DNA from: Dimorphilus gyrociliatus
Lineage: Eukaryota > Annelida > Polychaeta > Dinophilidae
Direction of reading: 5' to 3'
NCBI GenBank assembly: GCA_904063045.1
Contig: CAJFCJ010000006.1
Span: forward strand, 1,461,745 to 1,525,744
Length of the DNA stretch: 64,000 nt
A model generated the notes under the pieces. The model had not been told where the DNA came from. It saw only the letters and a program-made list of their open reading frames with translations, and made no database searches. Below, piece after piece: positions 49,001-59,783 of this stretch (positions are counted from its first letter, which is position 1; each line of letters starts with the position of its first letter). The position numbers were made by a program, and so were the translations under genes.

Positions 49001-52000
49001 AGTAAGATATCAGTAAAAGAAACAAATTTGGTACAGAAACAAGTGAAAAACGAATGTTCAAGGATATAAACATTACGTCATTCGGCACAATGAAAAAGTA
49101 ATCAAATTTTGTACGATAATCAGATAAAACGGTGTGGTATTTCGGATACAACGGTGCTTATATTCGGCACAACATGTGACACTCGTTTATATCATACCAG
49201 CGTCTGTGGCCTACTAACTACAGTAGGCGATTGGGGACGCGGCGGAGAGGTTTGTCCAGCAGGTGGCGTAATAGGATACGTATAGCCGTGATCCTCCTTA
49301 ATTTGAACCTGACTACGCGTACTCCGCTCCGTATCGGGTGTAATTGGGGATTTCAATACATTATATGAAAATGTTTGGCTTTCGTCTTCCGAAGGCCTTA
49401 AAGATAAAACGTTCATCTGCATTCCTCCACCTTTACTGACCTCTTTAGTGGGCGATGTGCACAGAGCACTTATATTGTCGAAGTTTGGATGTCTTTTAAT
49501 CGAGCTTCTGGGCTTCTGCTCTGCTAACATCATTTCTTGCTCAAGGCGTTCAATGGACGGTGAAACGTCAATAATTGGTGATAAATCCGTTACTGGTGAC
49601 CAATCCGGTGGTGGTTTCATCTTCGTTTGAGAGTCGTCTTTCTTGCTAGCCACTTTTACTTCGTCAACTACTTCATAATAATTTGGAGATGGTGGAGACG
49701 CACGATCGGGCGAAACGTCTAAGATGCCACGGTCATCAATGATACCCACCGAACGTTTGGGCTGTTCTTGACGCAATGTTGTAGGAGAGACGGATTTATT
49801 TGTCATGTTTGCAGTATCGCTTGCTACTGTTGCAGCATATGATGCTAAATCAAGAGCTTTAGCGGGTTTTGGTGGAACTTTATCTAAAAGTAAAGCTTCT
49901 CCTTGTGTATCCTCTCTAATACGGTTTGCTTTAGCGTTAATCTGTTCGATTTCATCGCAAGGACCATCTAGCTCGTATGGATCGAAGAAAGCATCGGTCC
50001 TGGATAAGGGTCTAGACGGGGGCGACATATCGGATATGGAAAACGTAAATCTCGAGTCCCTGGGTGATATCGGCGGTGACATTAGTCTGGGAGGTGACGA
50101 ATGAGGTGGACTATCTCTATATCGCTTCCAGTTAGGACTGCGGGGAGGCGTTAATGGTGATTTAGCAGGACTTTTCGATCGTTCCTTATAACGTTTCTGT
50201 GCCTCGTATTCGTTCTTTGATTTTCGAACCTTTTGTTCGATCGGCTTTCTATATTGATCAGCTTCCTCTTGATCGAAAGTGAGATTTTTCGGACGGTGCT
50301 TATGGTACACTTGACCGTCATCTTCCGCTTCACGTTTCATAGATTTGACTGATTCCGAACTTTCTGAGTCACTCCGTGACGTTTGTGGTGGACCTAAACA
50401 ACAAGGTTAATTCATTTCTCACATTATCAAATTATTCATTATAAAAGTATTATATATAAAGAAACTTAAGCTATTTGTGCTCAAATATATTATATCGTCT
50501 ATATTTATATAATGCTAATTATATGTACTGTATGCTGCTCATAAATTAATATAAACATAGGCGTATACAGATAATGATAATCATATTAATCATATTAATA
50601 AGCGGGTAAACTATCTGGTGTAACTATTCTGTATTCATTTCCCCCTATGCTCGCCTAGAAATGAATAATTAAACAGGCAAAGCCTATTCGCCTATGAATA
50701 TTTCATAAACGCAATTACCTTTTGTTCGAACTTGCGGTGACGAGTCTCGCGGATCGTTGTACGTTAATCCGTTCGTTCTATCGTATTTCCGTTGCTGTTG
50801 TAGCAATTGTTGCTGATATTGCTGTTGTAGCTGTTGGGTCATATGCTGTTGCTGCATTTGCTGCTGATATTGTTGTTGTAGCTGTAGGGGCATTTGTTGT
50901 TGTTGTTGTTGTAGTTGCTGCTGCATTTGCTGTTGCATTTGCTGCTGCATTTGCTGCTGACCTTGCTGTTGTGGCTGTTGAGGCAACATTTGTGGTTGCA
51001 CTTGTTGATATTGCTGTTGTAGGGGTTGGGACATCTGTTGTTGTTGCTGTTGTTGTTGCTGGTGTTGATGTTGAGGATGTTGAGTGTGTTGAGAATGTTG
51101 GGGATGTTGTACATGCTGCGCATGTTGAGCATATTGAGTATGCTGAGGATGCTGAGGATGCTGAGGATGCTGAGGATGCTGAGGATGCTGAGGATGTTGA
51201 CTATGTTGAGGATGTTGAGGATGCTGAGCATGTTGTGGATGTTGAGGATGTTGTGTTTGTTGTGCAAGTTGCTGATGTTGTTGGTGTTGCTGGTGTTGAT
51301 ATTGCTGATGTTGTAAGTGTTGCGGATGTTGTGATTGTTGCTGTCTTTGACGACGTTGATGTTCTTCTTCATAATCCCTTCTTGTTGTGGGCATTTGTTT
51401 ATCGGGTGTCTGACTAAATTGCTCAGGATCTGGTACGGGCATCCTCTTCGGCCGTTGATTACGATCCTGCCCCCTACGAATTTTCTCCTCGTCTACCAAC
51501 GACTCCCTAGGGGGTTGTCGGTGTTGTGGGAAATTTGCTTGATTCTCCTTATTATGTTCCGAATAGATCGGTTGATCTCTGCGCCTAGGATCGTTTTGGT
51601 CCTCTTTTTTCAATTCTAATCCCGTGACGTGGGGTAAAGTGGGCCCACTTCTCCCGTGATACCATGCTCCTGAACTCTTTATCAATTCCTTCTTCTTTAT
51701 GCAAACAGTACAAGTCCATTCCCTTTGCTGTATAAATAATAAGGGAGAAAGTATGATTAAAGCAATTTTTTCAATAAACTAGCAAACGGCCGGCGATATA
51801 TTGCGGTACCGCATTGCTGTGTCGCCGGTGTACGTGATCTGCAAAAATATATATAAAAAAAGAGTACTAGGATGTCTAGTTTTAGGCCTCAAAGATTACG
51901 ATATTATTTGCTCATTCATTTGGTCGTTGTTTTCTCTGGTTGTTCCCTTTCCCTATTCGACTGATTCCCTCTCAAAGAAAACCTAATTACGTTAGCCAGC

Positions 52001-52878
52001 TTGCATAGTTAAACAGGCGTATTTTTTTTTATCAATACAGACATTTTTTGCCGCTACTTACCGAACTGATTGGAGATAATTCGAAACGACCGCATTTGTT
52101 ACAAACGTTCTTCCGGCATTCCGAACACGTCCGTCCCTTGGCCGAGTCGACTATATTCGTCTCAGAGCATACGGGACATTTCAGTTTCTCCTCTTCAGTA
52201 CCCAAAGAGGCACGACGCTCTACCGATGCAGCTAGTACTGTGTAATCCTGCTCTAAATTCCTGTATTGGATACAAATGAATTGGACTATAATTAACTTAT
52301 TGACTTTACGACGGTGAAAATAATCGATAAGGAACATATTGTACTATAAACGAGATGACATCACACACACGCACTTTACGTTCTATCGATTCCTTATCGA
52401 TTATTTATGCGCGGATGCCCCGCTCCGAAGAAGAGAAGCGTTAATCTGGGCAAAAATCGTACGGGAAATGAGGAGATTGGTAGTGCTAGCTATTTGCTTA
52501 TTTATTGCCTATTATTCGAACATATTACCGAATTCGACTTGTCTCGTCGTTCTGCATCTGTGTTGCCTTTGCCATCACCTGAGCTATTTGGGCTCGTTCC
52601 TCCGTGCTGAGGTGGCTAAGATCCACTTCCGGTGGTTCGAGCGGAGTATGTTGACCGGAACAAGGTGCCGAAACGGCGTTTCTTTTGGGGGCAACAAACT
52701 CCTGTTCCATGCGCTGAAATCGGTTAGCCTGAGGAGTAGTTCGTCCTGACAGGCTACCGGAGGTCCTTGGGCTTTGGAATGTGCGGGGAGCGGAAACTGA
52801 GACAATCCTGGCCATAGGTTCTGATTGTGGCTGGTTCTCCTCGTCGATCATCAAGAAACTCTTCAATCCCCTAAACAT
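41434..52878 (-). CDS. Fife/Piccolo-like presynaptic active-zone scaffold
   Basis: Large scaffold of the RIM/Piccolo/Fife class that organises vesicle release sites. Nine exons (52878-52529, 52260-52062, 51727-50719, 50393-49198, 48939-46193, 46127-45934, 45874-44732, 41970-41800, 41699-41434) join in phase to 2424 residues. Order: a RIM-type helix (VDLSHLSTEERAQIAQVMAK, near residue 90); a zinc finger with eight Cys (CPVC, CSEC, CNKC, CTVC) split over exons 2 and 3; a Q/H/P-rich tract; Pro-rich and helical parts; PDZ near 1474-1570 (GYGIGMKIVGGKQI, LEWNGIPLTGKTYEEV, as in Piccolo); C2A near 1783-1910 with its Ca2+-site Asp residues (DSNGLSDPF, YDHDRFKSDD); an Arg-rich linker with poly-Ala; and C2B near 2299-2424. 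The C2B matches Piccolo (FNEMFVF, LFGECLHKL) but lacks the Asp cluster. Intron 7 is about 2.8 kb. Confidence 0.88.
41971..44731 (-). other. Long intron 7 of the active-zone scaffold
   Basis: The longest intron of the window, about 2.76 kb. It contains (GA)n at 42109-42130 and 43018-43052, (TA)n near 42726-42751, and several TATAC-N-GTATA palindromes. The open frames inside it are not supported as coding. Confidence 0.6.
44868..44932 (-). repeat. Poly-alanine GCN tract in the scaffold
   Basis: About 20 consecutive Ala codons of mixed GCT/GCC/GCA in the linker between C2A and C2B, after the residues FASNAPAAK. Confidence 0.85.
50780..51330 (-). repeat. CAG/CAT-rich coding repeat (Q/H/P tract)
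   Basis: Exon 3 of the scaffold encodes about 180 residues of Gln, His and Pro. At 51141-51195 a 9-bp unit (CTGAGGATG on the plus strand, coding Gln-His-Pro) is repeated about six times almost perfectly; flanking units have decayed to related triplets. This pattern points to recent slippage. Confidence 0.88.
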
Positions 52879-52978
52879 TTTGGAGCCTCAGTTCAGTGTA
52901 ATCCTATCTTTGCTCCAGGAGCCTCTACACGTTCAGCGCGGGGACTGCATCCCGCTAATGAGCCTCGGTTTGGCCATC

Positions 52979-52986
52979 TGACGTCA
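52979..52986. promoter_or_regulatory. TGACGTCA (CRE/ATF-like) upstream of the active-zone scaffold
   Basis: Perfect octamer about 100 bp upstream of the scaffold ATG at 52878, consistent with a core promoter position. Confidence 0.5.
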
Positions 52987-52999
52987 TTGCAGGGGATTC

Positions 53000-54091
53000 C
53001 AGATCGACTGCAGTCGCTTTTTATTGATTGGTGCACTTTAGTGCGTTACAACGTTTCTATCGATTTGACGCTTTTAATAGACGTCGAATGTTTTTGTTAC
53101 TAAATTTAATTTGAATAAAAGTCTTTTTCGATATACTAAAATAGTTAAATAAGCCACATGTAAGTTTTTTTAATGTAATACACAAAAAGAGGCCCTATAT
53201 ATTCTCCCGCCTAAACAATATGGCGTAAAATCACGTGACCAGATTAATCATTACAACTTTTTTTCTCTTTTCGCAGAGACTAATATTATATGTTATGCAC
53301 ATATAGTATATTTATAATATTATTATAATATTATATAAACAAGATAAAACAAATGGAAATCATTGAATTAATGTCAGAATAACAAAGAATAACAAATTTT
53401 AAATAATAATAAGTTTAAATTTAATTAGTTAAGAGAGACAGTTTTTCTCTTTCTCTCTCTTTCTCTCCCTCCCCCTCCCCCTCTCTCTCTCTCTCTCTCT
53501 CTCTTTTACAACATAATTATTCGATCTAATGGGAATAACTGAACTACTAATTGTTTAATAAGCAGGATATCATCAATTTACTAAAATTCTATTTAAATAT
53601 GACTTTAGAAAACGGATACTCTATTAAATCTTCCTTAAAAGAAAAGTAGTAAATAATTCTGTTGATACACCAGTTCGACGACCATTGAATAAATCTTTGT
53701 ATATTAATAATTAAAGGCTAGAGAAATGTTTCCTCTTATATTTAAATAACAAAAAAAAAGTCTCCTTTTTAGGGCAATTTTCCACCTTTTTTCAATCAGA
53801 TTATATAATCAGTTTTTTAAGCTATCAATTTTAAACAGTCATTGTAAATTATAAGTATAAAATAAATGGGAAAACTACATAGTTTTGTAATTTATAATGT
53901 AAATCTGTAGTTACTAGTGAAAATTCTGCTTATGAATAATATTTTAGATGAGGTTCGGCGGAATTATATTCGCTTTTCAAATTCGTTTAGTCTTTTCTCC
54001 GATAACATTACTTATTTTTTGCACTTTTTTTAGTCATTGAATCGATTTTTGATCTATCTTTTCCTTTCTCTTCGTTCCTATCATATATACA

Positions 54092-54134
<43 letters not shown>

Positions 54135-54882
54135 CTTTTTTCTCCCCCTTCCCCCCCACTCTCTCTCTCTCTCTCTGGCTCGCTTATCCATTTCGATCTT
54201 TTGTGAAGAATATAAAGCTCTCGTAATAGGATGACCTTACAGTGCAATAAAGGTCGAAAAGTACTTTTCAAGAATATTAACCTTTTTCCTACACCATACG
54301 AAATTGCTTTAATTCGTAGATATCGAAAATATAGAAATATGTAACTTTCTGTTCTTTAAATGGCAAATTATTAATATTTCATTCATTAAACATTCCATTG
54401 CACGAGTGTTTTTCCACTTGGGAATATTTTTATATCATTCCTAGTTGGTTTTGTTTTTATATTTCGTTTTTAAATGGTTTAGTATGAAGAGATAATGCTT
54501 CTTTTCTTTATATTATTCTTTTTTAATGGCCTCATTAGCTTGACAAAAATATGTGTAATTTACAAGCTTATATTTTAGACTATTCGATCATATTTCTCTA
54601 TTTTCTCTTCTTCTTTTTCTTCTTCTTCTTCTTCTTTTGCTTTATTCTATTAATTATTTAATAGACTGCAACAAATAAAGAAGTTTATCTTTATTTAAAT
54701 AATATATTAATTAATTAATTCTCAAAGATATTGGAAAACAGTTAAGAAAGTAAAGAAAAAAAACTAGAATAAATACTTTAATGATTAAAATATTAATTTA
54801 ATATATCGTTTTTAAGGAATTATTGATATTGTTATTGGCTCGTTTCAGAATAGAAATGTATTGAATAGGCTTTATTCGACTG

Positions 54883-54922
<40 letters not shown>

Positions 54923-55501
54923 AACTTAATACTGTAGGCTGAATGGATGTCGAAAAATGTTCAAAAAAGTTTGCAGTGTCCTCATGAATGCTCCAATAAT
55001 TACACCTTTTTTCATAAAAATAGTGACGATGACTCATATTACGCAACACTTTAGAAAAGAAATTTCTATTATAATTCAAATTAGTTTCTTGAGGTCCGTT
55101 TTTCTTAGAGAAAAACATACAGCAGCGCTCCTGCGCCTCAGCCTCAGTGTCGTCATCTGAATTGTAAATTTGAAAACTTTTACTTTATCTGTTTCTGAGG
55201 AATTGATGACTGGTAAAAGTTGTATTAAGTAATAAAAATAACGAATAAACGATAATCTTTCGATAGGAATCCAGCTGTTCTTATTAGATATAATTTTTAA
55301 TAAAATTAAAAGTACCTGCAAATTTTACGCCGATAGATGGCTCTGTTGTCCTGATCTTACTATGACTAACTGTATTCAAAGCCTTCATTTTTTTTAATTA
55401 TTCGATACTAAATCAATCTGCATCGGTCGATTTTAACATGTTCAGTTGAAATTTAAATGCATATTCAAGTTATGCGCTGATTTCTACCTATTTTGAAGGC
55501 G
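53000..55501. other. Intergenic between divergent genes
   Basis: No coding exon was seen. It includes an ATGGCG plus TCACGTGA (E-box) pair near 53220-53240, a CT-rich tract at 53440-53505, (TA)n at 54092-54130 and (GA)n at 54885-54918. The small open frames over the tandem repeats are artefacts. Confidence 0.5.
54092..54130. repeat. (TA)n microsatellite
   Basis: About 19 uninterrupted TA units, followed by a C/T-rich run. Confidence 0.9.
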
Positions 55502-55953
55502 ATGGCTAAGAACAATTTTAATGAAAATAGTAGACCGTCTGTGAATGAAGGTAAATAGTTGCGATAGGGTTTATAGGCCCACAATTTCTTAACCGATTCG
55601 TGATTTATAGTCAGGAGACAATTTGGAATTCATGAAGATAGACAATTGGCCCATAAATTACAAGAAAACGAATGTAAGATATAATCAAGAAACAATAGAT
55701 TTCGTTAAATTAATAATAAACTTTATTTTAGTCAATGAAAAATATGATTTTAACCGTTTCGAGAGAAGAAATTCAAGAAAAGACGTTCCAATGGCAAAGT
55801 ATGTTCATTCGAAAGAAGAGGAAAGAATTCAAAAAGAACGTTATGAACATCTAATGCGCCAAAAGCAAGTGTAAGTACTTTTTAGATATGCAAAATATTT
55901 TCTTTCTTAAATTTCTATGAATAATGATTTGTGTAATAGTATCTTTTATATAT

Positions 55954-55993
<40 letters not shown>

Positions 55994-58171
55994 ATTCCTT
56001 TGAAACAGTTAATACTTGTTCAACGTTTAATCGCCATTATCCATAATATAGGAACTTTAAAAATTTATAATCTATTGTAAAAACTAATACTAAACAGTAA
56101 ATACAAAAGTCATCTCTAATGGTTAGTTTACCCGTTGTAAACCTGTTGATACAGTAAGTTTGTCTTTATATTTTTGTTATATTTTAGCCAAACAAATTCG
56201 AAAATTTCGCACAAGTGTCTAAAAAAAAAATAACAGCTATTGACAAACAGAAAAAGTATTAAAAATTATAATTGATTTTTGCATTGGCTTAATTCTTATT
56301 TTAAGATGAAAAATCTATTGATTCAATCTATTTTCGTATTAATTCTTTCGATAATTAATGATAATAATAATATAGTTACGGTGCTCATCAAGATTATCCT
56401 TCCAGAACTTTTGGGTGATGATTATCTTTTACAGTGTTGTTCTATTATGTATTTATGCCGGAAGTTGATATACATGTTAACACTTCGTTAATTCATTTTA
56501 ACTGTAGTGTGGCTAAAAGGTTCATTAGATATTTATTCTACCTATTTTGTAGGTAGATATCAAAGGGTTTGCTTATATCTTTTGAAGATTAATCTCGTTA
56601 TTTTGTTACAAGCTTGTTTATATTTTATTTCTTCCGTGCCCCAACTTGATGAGCATTGTATTAATATATATATAGTGCATACTAGCAAACGAGCAAACTC
56701 CAGCAGTTTATATAATAACTATAAGTTGATCAGTTCCTAAAGGAGAACGATGCGAACTATTACTGACTGTACCACATTTTAATAGAGATTATTGACAGAG
56801 CACGTGTTGTAGTACCTAACTGTCTTAAGTAATAGACAGCTTACTAGTTTGTGTATATACTAATGGATTTTGCTTATTGCCAGTAACATATACACTTAAA
56901 TATAATATATTATATGTTCGTTCTTCTTATTATAATTAATGATTGTTACCAAGTGCGTTGATGGTTTGAAATGAATATGATTGATTGATTGATTGAATAT
57001 AATTTTTTTTTTCTTCATCTATCTATTATAGTGCTGAAGCTGATGAAAAATTAGCTAAAAAGCTCGCTGAAGATGAAATACGTGAGCGGAAAATGAAACA
57101 ACAGAGACAGAGCATGATAGAAATTGATGATATGGTATAAAGAATGATTATTATTATTTATATGAATAATTTATACATATAATAATATATTTTATCTATT
57201 TTTTCTTAGCAATTTGCGAAACAATTACAAGATATGGAGGAGCAACAGGCAAAACTCGCTACCCAAGAGAAAGAATTAACTAGGGAACGTAAGAGACTGG
57301 AAAATGTCCTTAATTACGAGATAAATACTTTAAGAAATTATCGAAAAGAGGGCAGACCTTCTCGTTCCATTGAAGAGAATATGCACAATATGAGCATCTC
57401 TTCTGCCAATGGAAATTCAAAGTAATATAGATTTAGCTAAATATTTTATCACTATCAATAATAAATTTCTTGGGGTAAAGGCTATTGAGGCAAGATGGTA
57501 AAGTGGAGGACCTTGGAGATTTTTCAGATTTTTGTGCTCCTATCGATCCATTATTGAGTGAAGAGGAGAGGAGGGAAATTCAAGAGCAACAAGATCAGGA
57601 ATTGGCCAGATTACTACAAGATCAGGAACACAAAGTAAATAGCAAATAGATTAAATTTGTTTTGGTTTAGTTTAGAACATTTATCTTTGTCTAAAAAGAG
57701 GGGAGCTGACATTAAATTGAAGATGAGAGAATTAGAACAGAAAGACTTAGAAATTGCAAAACTATTTCAAGAGCAAGAGAGGCTGAGGAGTCGAAGGAAA
57801 AGAATTCATAGACAACAAATTAAAAAGGTTTGTAGGAAATTTGCTGTTGTAAAATTTGTATTTAGTTGATTTAGCTTCTTCTAAATTGTTGTTAATTTAG
57901 TCAATGTTATTTCTTTCTCTTCTCAAATGACTTACAGCCAGATGATTATCCTATTCCACCTGGTTGTCAGCGAGACGCCAGAGGCAATTCTTCGCAGTGC
58001 TAAATTTGAGTAAATCTGTTTATAAAGTATGATGAAGTTGGACAGAATTCAACATCTTATTGTTAATTAATTAAATTCATATCATTGTGCTTGCTTTCGT
58101 TGATAAAAATAATTCATGTTTATACCTAGACAGTTTGTGTTAAGCCTTTTACATATTAATTTAAATATATA

Positions 58172-58222
<51 letters not shown>

Positions 58223-59385
58223 CAATAACAATATTATTATGAATGTTTAGTTTGTTATTAATTTCCTTAAAGACCAGTTTTCTCTGTTTATCTATCAAAA
58301 TATCAATTTTGATGCTGATTGGTAATAATAGTGTTTTTCAAGCTAATTTCTTTTATCTTACCTTTCATAATAAACAGCTGAAAGCTGGTCAATCCACTAC
58401 TTTGAACAATGAATCGAATTCATCAAGTTCAATGCTTGATATCGGTTCTGTTACTTTTGGGGGAGAAGCTAGCAAATCTCATCGACCAATACCACCTTCA
58501 TACGAGGAACATGTTCGCCGTCACGGAGCGAAGCCTTTGCCTTCCTCTCCTATTTACGAAAATCAGGCTGTCTTTGATAACAGTCAATCTGAGTCTTCTC
58601 CTGAAGCGATTAGAGAAATGGGATCGGATGAAGAAGTTCCTGAAATGATCTCTCAATGGGAACGAGCTAACTCACCAAAGCGACCAATGAGTGAGTTGGA
58701 TCGTGCTAGAATGTTATTTAGCTCGGAATCAGCTGAAGAAGTTAAAGGAGATGTCAGAAAAAAAGACAGACGATCTAGAGAAAATACCAAACAATTATAC
58801 TCAAAGCCGGGTAAAGATAGACCCATCAGTGTAGCTATTGGCGCATCGGGTCATTACGAAGAGTTTCCATATCGTGAGAATGATTTAGGAAAGGGTAAAC
58901 GATCCAAGTCTTCTGATCGATTGGATAAAGCAAGATCCAGAGCTCCCATTACCGTAAACCGATTAGAATTGGACAACGGAACTCTTGATGACAATCTTCT
59001 TAGCGATAACAGGTTTTTCTAATTTGTTTTTTTTTTCTTCTTATTTAAGCGTTCTTGTAATTCTGGTATGTTTTTGCTCATCAATTTAGAAAATCCCACC
59101 GTCCACTTCCACAAGCTCAAAGGTTACCCCAAACGAGTACCAACGTCTTTTCAAGTATAGATCCTACATATCGTCGCCAGCATTCAGTCGAGCAGGTTTC
59201 GACAGGTACTATTAATGCATTGATTATATACACTATCTTATAAATTAATGATATATATAGAAATGGATGAAGAGAATCTTTATAGTGAACTCATGACTCC
59301 TCCATCATCTCCTGGTTATGTGCAGAATGATAAAAGAACTTCGGAACAAGCTAAAAAGAATAACTCAAATTGCAAACAGCAATAG
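55502..59385 (+). CDS. CCDC50: CCDC50-like (Ymer) coiled-coil protein
   Basis: Ubiquitin-binding coiled-coil adaptor family linked in vertebrates to EGFR and NF-kappaB signalling. Exons 55502-55550, 55611-55673, 55732-55870, 57032-57134, 57210-57421, 57481-57634, 57699-57827, 58378-59012, 59090-59205 and 59261-59385 join in phase. The N-terminus VRRQFGIHEDRQLAHKLQEN matches the CCDC50 opening. Repeated motifs of the type DEKLAKKLAEDE, QFAKQLQDMEEQ and QELARLLQDQE are typical of the family. The C-terminal half is disordered, with PPSYEEH (a WW-binding PPxY) and Ser-rich sequence. Exon 57938-58003, if used, ends the protein early. The 1.1-kb intron 3 contains (TA)n at 55957-55990. Confidence 0.82.
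55957..55990. repeat. (TA)n microsatellite in the CCDC50-like intron 3
   Basis: About 16 TA units. Confidence 0.9.
57938..58003 (+). CDS. CCDC50: Alternative terminal exon of the CCDC50-like gene
   Basis: A frame preceded by a good acceptor (ttacag) and in phase with exon 7. It encodes PDDYPIPPGCQRDARGNSSQ plus Cys and a stop. The next exon at 58378 is also in phase with exon 7, so using or skipping this exon gives a short or a long protein that lacks or contains the roughly 290-residue disordered tail. Confidence 0.55.
   Translation, partial: PDDYPIPPGCQRDARGNSSQC
58175..58217. repeat. (TA)n microsatellite
   Basis: About 21 TA units between the alternative terminal exon and the next CCDC50-like exon. 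Confidence 0.9.
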
Positions 59386-59576
59386 GATAAATCATGTCAG
59401 AACAAACGGATCTACAAACAAATTTTTTACTTGGCAATTGTTAATTACGTAATAAAGAAATTTAAATGACATAATCTCGACTTTTTGTTCTTATATTATC
59501 TTATATCGATTTTTTTTACCGGCTAAGCTACATTTCCTCCCTCTACCGGTTTTCAGAGAGAGCATTCTGCCAGTCG

Positions 59577-59584
59577 TGACGTCA
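59577..59584. promoter_or_regulatory. TGACGTCA (CRE/ATF-like) upstream of the SOCS-box gene
   Basis: Perfect octamer 200 bp upstream of the ATG at 59784, in locally G+C-rich sequence. Confidence 0.5.
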
Positions 59585-59783
59585 TTCGATGCATTTTCAT
59601 TTGCAATTGCGCAAATATTACTGCGCTCTCTCCTCGTCAGTTACTCCGCTTTGAGTCATTTATACGATGATTACACCAGTTTTTTTGGAAGTCTAAAGTT
59701 GTCATAAGGCCAAGAGTTGTTGTTAAAGAGGTGCAAAATTCGGTTATGCTTAAAAATACTAACAAGTCAGTTAGAAAGAAATA

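Noticed and set aside
50722-51417. Long plus-strand frame rich in Val, Ala and Asp
   Set aside because: It is the complement of the CAG/CAT repeat coding for Q/H/P in the scaffold.
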